A stretch of 64,000 nt of DNA from Streptomyces sp. SAI-127. GTDB lineage: Bacteria > Actinomycetota > Actinomycetes > Streptomycetales > Streptomycetaceae. Numbering within the stretch: position 1 is the stretch's first letter; every line of letters starts with the position of its first letter. The stretch covers positions 2,542,001 to 2,606,000 of the forward strand of contig NZ_JARXYJ010000001.1 of the NCBI RefSeq assembly GCF_029894425.1. Direction: 5' to 3'. Made by a program: the position numbers and the translations under genes. The notes below the pieces were generated by a model. The model was not told the DNA's origin, did not search any database, and was given only the letters and a program-made list of their open reading frames with translations. Below, one piece after another: positions 60,940 to 64,000 of this stretch.

Positions 60940-61772
60940 CAGCTCTTCACCGCCCCGGCCAACATGCCTCCCGTGATACGGCGTTGGATGATCGCGAAGA
61001 TGATCAGCGAGGGGAGGGTGGCGAGGAAGGCGGCCGCCGCCAGCGGGCCGAGGTCGGCGACGCCCTCCGCGCCGATGAAGTGGGTGAGGACGACCGGCAG
61101 GGTCTGCTTGTCGGAGGTCTTCAGCAGCACCAGCGCGAAGAAGAACTCGTTCCACGCGGTGATGAACGCGAACAGTGCCGTCGCCACCAGCCCCGGCGCG
61201 AGCAGCGGCGCCGTCACCGACACCAGGGTCCGCAGCCGCCCGGCCCCGTCGACGGCCGCCGCCTCCTCCAGTTCGGTCGGCACGGCACGGACGTATCCGA
61301 CGAGCATCCACAGCGCGAACGGCAGCGCCCACACGACGTACACCAGCACCAGGCCCGTAAGGGAGTTGATCAGCCGGAGGTTCTTCAGCACGAGGAACAG
61401 CGGGATGATCACCAGCACGAGCGGGAAGGCCTGGCTGACCACCACCCAGCCCGTGGCGGCCTTCGCGAGCCGGGTGCGGTGGCGTGCCATGACGTATGCC
61501 AGCGGGGTCGCGATCAGTACGGCGATCACGGCGGCGGCGGCCGCGGCGAGCAGGGAGTTTCCGGCGGCGCGCAGCAGGGGCTGTTCGTCGAAGGCCTGGC
61601 GGAAGTTGTCGAGGGTGGGGTCCCGCGGGATCCAGGTGGGGTGCAGACTGCCCAGTTCTCGCGGGGACTTGAAGGCGGTGGAGATGAGCCAGAGGAAGGG
61701 GAAGGCGAGGAAGACGAGGTAGGCGAGGAGGGCGGCGTACTGGCCGACGCGGCCGGTGGTGCTGGTCCTCAT
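60939..61772 (-). CDS. Sugar ABC transporter permease, MalG type
   Basis: A 277-aa membrane permease with six spans and EAA loop ELEEAAAVDGAGRLRTLVSV. The start overlaps the preceding permease stop (ATGA), and the stop overlaps the binding-protein start. It forms the importer with its two neighbours; the ATPase is not encoded here. Confidence 0.9.
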   Translation of the reverse strand: MRTSTTGRVGQYAALLAYLVFLAFPFLWLISTAFKSPRELGSLHPTWIPRDPTLDNFRQAFDEQPLLRAAGNSLLAAAAAAVIAVLIATPLAYVMARHRTRLAKAATGWVVVSQAFPLVLVIIPLFLVLKNLRLINSLTGLVLVYVVWALPFALWMLVGYVRAVPTELEEAAAVDGAGRLRTLVSVTAPLLAPGLVATALFAFITAWNEFFFALVLLKTSDKQTLPVVLTHFIGAEGVADLGPLAAAAFLATLPSLIIFAIIQRRITGGMLAGAVKS

Positions 61773-62713
61773 GCCCGGTCACCTCCCGTTCGGTCCCTGA
61801 GCCGGCCCACCAGGAAGAGGGCGAGGAGGAGGGAGATCACCGCGACCATCACGAGGCCCATCGCGGCGGCGTAGCCGAACTGGCCGTAGCGGAAGGCCTC
61901 TTCGTAGGCGAAGAGCATGGGGAGCCGGGTGCGGCCGCCGGGTCCGCCGCTGGTCAGCACGTACACCAGGGCGAACGAGTTGAAGTTCCAGATGAAGTTG
62001 AGGGCGGTGATCGCGAGGGCGACCGGCCGCAGGGCGGGCCAGGTGACCGTGCGGAAGCGGCGCCAGGCGCCCGCGCCGTCCATCGCGGCCGCCTCGTGGA
62101 GTTCGCGCGGGGTGTTCTGGAGGCCGGCGAGCAGGGTGACCGTCGTCTGGGGCATCCCGGCCCAGACGCCGACGACGATCACGGCGGGCAGAGCGGTGGA
62201 CAGACCGCTGAGCCAGTCACGGCCGTCGCCGAGGCCGAGGTTGCGGAGGGTCTCGTTGAGGACACCGGCGTCCGGGTTGTAGACCAGTCGCCACATGACA
62301 CCGACGACCACCTCGGGCATGGCCCAGGGGATGATCGCGAGGGCACGGGCGAGCCAGCGCAGTCTGAGGTCCTGGTCGAGCAGAAGGGCGAGGCCGAGCG
62401 CCAGCAGGAACTGCGGCACGGTCACGCCGACCGCCCACACCAGACCGATCCGGAACGACTCCCAGAACAGGGTGTCGTGCAGCAGATCCTGGAAGTTGAG
62501 GCCGCCGATCCACTGGGTGGCCCGGGTCCGGCCCGACTGGGCGTCGGTGAACGCCAGCAGGATCCCGTACAGCAGGGGTCCCACGCTCAGCACCAGAATC
62601 GGGATCAGCGCGGGCAGCACCAGGAACCAGGCCCCGCGGTCCGGAGTCCGGCGGTCCCCCTCGGCGCGCGGTGCGCCCTGAGCCGACCGCTCCGTCGCGG
62701 TCACCAAGGTCAC
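61769..62713 (-). CDS. Sugar ABC transporter permease, MalF type
   Basis: A 314-aa membrane permease, first gene of its operon. Six spans are predicted and the EAA loop is RELHEAAAMDGAGAWRRFRT. The start is GTG at 62713 with AAGGAG 8 nt upstream. The 179-bp region to the divergent kinase gene must hold its promoter; no clear operator was recognised. Confidence 0.9.
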   Translation of the reverse strand: MTLVTATERSAQGAPRAEGDRRTPDRGAWFLVLPALIPILVLSVGPLLYGILLAFTDAQSGRTRATQWIGGLNFQDLLHDTLFWESFRIGLVWAVGVTVPQFLLALGLALLLDQDLRLRWLARALAIIPWAMPEVVVGVMWRLVYNPDAGVLNETLRNLGLGDGRDWLSGLSTALPAVIVVGVWAGMPQTTVTLLAGLQNTPRELHEAAAMDGAGAWRRFRTVTWPALRPVALAITALNFIWNFNSFALVYVLTSGGPGGRTRLPMLFAYEEAFRYGQFGYAAAMGLVMVAVISLLLALFLVGRLRDRTGGDRA

Positions 62714-62892
62714 GTCATCGGCTCCTTCGCACGGTTCGTGACGTTCCGGCCCTCCTGGCCTGGGCCTCCGTCATGGTCGTGAAGGGGGTATGCGCCGTCA
62801 AGGCAGCGCGCACACGGGCCCACCTGTGGGAATGCGAGACTGGCCGGGCGATGGCGTGAACTCGACGCCGTTCGCGGTGGCAATACACAGGC

Positions 62893-63777
62893 ATGCGCGA
62901 CATGTCAGGACCGGGAGGCCGGACGATGGACGAGACACGGGCGCGGGACGTACTGGCCGCGGCGGGAATGCCGCCCGGGGCCCGGCTGCTCGCCCTGGGC
63001 GAGAACGCCGTGTTCGCCGCCGGTGACCTGGTCGTCAAGGTGGGCCGCGACGCCGAGCTCCTCGACCGGGCACGCCGTGAACTGGACATCGCCGTGTGGC
63101 TCGCGGAGGCGGGGGTGCCCGCGGTGCGGGCGGCCGAGCCGAAGGCGCGGTTGGTGGAGGGGCATCCGGTGACCTTGTGGCACCGGCTTCCCGACGCCGT
63201 ACGGCCCGCCGAGCCACGGCATTTGGCCGAACTGCTACGGGTCGTGCACGCGCTGCCGAAGCCGTCCTTCGACTTGCCGCCGCGGGAGCTGCTGGATGGT
63301 GTGGAGCGGTGGCTGAGGCTTGCGGGGGACGCGATCGACCCCGCTGACGCGGCATACCTCCGGGAGCGGCGGGACGGTTTCGCGGCGGCCGCGGCCGCGG
63401 TGACGCCTCATCTGGAGCCGGGGCCGATTCACGGGGACGCGCTGCCCCGCAATGTGCACGTGGGGCCTGACGGGCCGGTTCTCGTCGATCTGGAGACCTT
63501 CTCCTCGGATCTGCGTGAGCATGATCTGGTGGTCATGGCGCTGTCCCGGGATCGGTACGGGCTGCCTGCCGAGGCCTATGACGTGTTCACCGCTGCGTAC
63601 GGGTGGGATGTCCGTGAGTGGGAGGGGTGTTCGGTGCTGCGCGGGGCTCGGGAGACGGCCAGCTGTGCGTGGGTCGCGCAGCACGCGCCGTCGAACCCCA
63701 AGGCGCTGGCCGAGTTCGAGCGCAGGGTGGCTTCGCTGCGGGACGGTGACGAGACGGTGCGGTGGTATTCGTTCTGA
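62893..63777 (+). CDS. APH-family phosphotransferase-like protein
   Basis: A 294-aa kinase-fold protein of the aminoglycoside phosphotransferase family. The catalytic loop is PIHGDALPRNVHVG (about residue 178) and the metal-binding Asp is in PVLVDLETFSSDL; an N-lobe ATP-binding Lys is expected in DLVVKVGRD. The true substrate may be a sugar, an amino compound or a drug. The ATG at 62893 is used; another in-frame ATG at 62926 (MDETRARDVL) is possible. Confidence 0.82.
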   Translation: MRDMSGPGGRTMDETRARDVLAAAGMPPGARLLALGENAVFAAGDLVVKVGRDAELLDRARRELDIAVWLAEAGVPAVRAAEPKARLVEGHPVTLWHRLPDAVRPAEPRHLAELLRVVHALPKPSFDLPPRELLDGVERWLRLAGDAIDPADAAYLRERRDGFAAAAAAVTPHLEPGPIHGDALPRNVHVGPDGPVLVDLETFSSDLREHDLVVMALSRDRYGLPAEAYDVFTAAYGWDVREWEGCSVLRGARETASCAWVAQHAPSNPKALAEFERRVASLRDGDETVRWYSF

Positions 63778-63786
63778 CCGCTGGGG

Positions 63787-64000
63787 TCAGTCGTCTCCCC
63801 CTTGAACCGTTCGTGCTGCGCTCCTCAGCTCCGTCAGAACCGTGCGGACCGCCCGCCTCGCTGTCCTCTCGGGGCGGTACAGCGCGTCGATGTACCGTCT
63901 CGCCCGGACGCCGCTCAGGGGTCTGAGCGCCAACGCCGGATGGCGGCGCGTCGTCCAGCGGGGCATCAGCGCCAGGCCGCCGCCCGCGGCCACCGCCTCC
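63787..64000 (-). CDS. LysR-type regulator, C-terminal fragment at window edge
   Basis: The last 70 or so codons of a gene whose start lies beyond 64000. EAVAAGGGLALMPRWTTRRH, then LRPLSGVRARRYIDALYRPE and VRTVLTELRSAART, matches the end of the LysR effector-binding domain. It converges on the kinase gene with 9 bp between. The DNA-binding part is not in view. Confidence 0.65.
   Translation of the reverse strand, partial: EAVAAGGGLALMPRWTTRRHPALALRPLSGVRARRYIDALYRPERTARRAVRTVLTELRSAARTVQGGDD

Overview
The window is typical Streptomyces chromosome. GC is very high, nearly every gene has G/C in third codon positions, GTG starts and ATGA/GTGA overlaps are common, and many genes look leaderless with a TANNNT -10 box 6-8 nt before the start codon. 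From memory, the sulfur block (43461-52829) has the gene order of the Streptomyces coelicolor cys region, and the 57397-59617 block corresponds to the lrm/mgt resistance pair of Streptomyces lividans, so a member of that general group is likely. No rRNA, tRNA or CRISPR was seen.

Region 1 (1-20013) is a double carbohydrate-utilisation locus. A minus-strand operon (10540 down to the left edge) encodes a Tat lipoprotein sugar-binding protein, two ABC permeases, a clan GH-N beta-helix hydrolase, two paralogous alginate-lyase-like proteins (one fused to FN3/Ig/sandwich modules) and a carboxylesterase. Divergent from it lie a D-2-hydroxyacid dehydrogenase and a LacI regulator. A plus-strand operon (13719-18814) then encodes a second binding protein, two permeases and a cytoplasmic GH43 enzyme with an unusual Pro/His-rich linker, followed by a second LacI regulator. 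Related palindromes (CAACCGGTTG type and GGAAAC...GTTTCC type) stand in front of several of these units.

Region 2 (20014-28554) is mixed. It holds a small XRE membrane protein, a secreted peptidoglycan-binding-like protein, a glyoxalase-like pseudogene split by a TnpB-only insertion (with a strongly folded candidate omega RNA at its 3' end and a hairpin repeat embedded in the tnpB frame), a VOC protein, two AraC regulators, an NmrA-like reductase and a YihY/BrkB membrane protein.

Region 3 (28555-38124) is the most novel-looking part. It is a compact cluster encoding a membrane acyltransferase-like protein, a carrier-domain plus six-TM Pls/PosA-type membrane protein lacking its adenylation domain, a separate A-PCP protein, a TauD/SyrP-like dioxygenase, and SbnB and SbnA homologues for L-2,3-diaminopropionate. 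It looks like a split membrane NRPS that polymerises or transfers a (possibly hydroxylated) diaminopropionate unit. A 116-bp tandem repeat follows it.

Region 4 (38125-43333) holds an AidB-type acyl-CoA dehydrogenase, a GAF/HTH regulator, a secreted protein and a GNAT acetyltransferase. Region 5 (43334-52829) is assimilatory sulfate reduction: an attenuator-type leader peptide, ferredoxin sulfite reductase, a 59-aa zinc-ribbon protein, cysH, cysC, cysD, cysN, a sulfonate/sulfate-type ABC transporter and a sirohydrochlorin chelatase. Region 6 (52837-64000) contains a ketopantoate reductase-like protein, two small conserved proteins, an MMPL transporter, the mgt and lrm macrolide/lincosamide resistance genes with a newly read 37-codon leader peptide and attenuator, a third sugar ABC transporter, an APH-like kinase and the C-terminal end of a LysR regulator.
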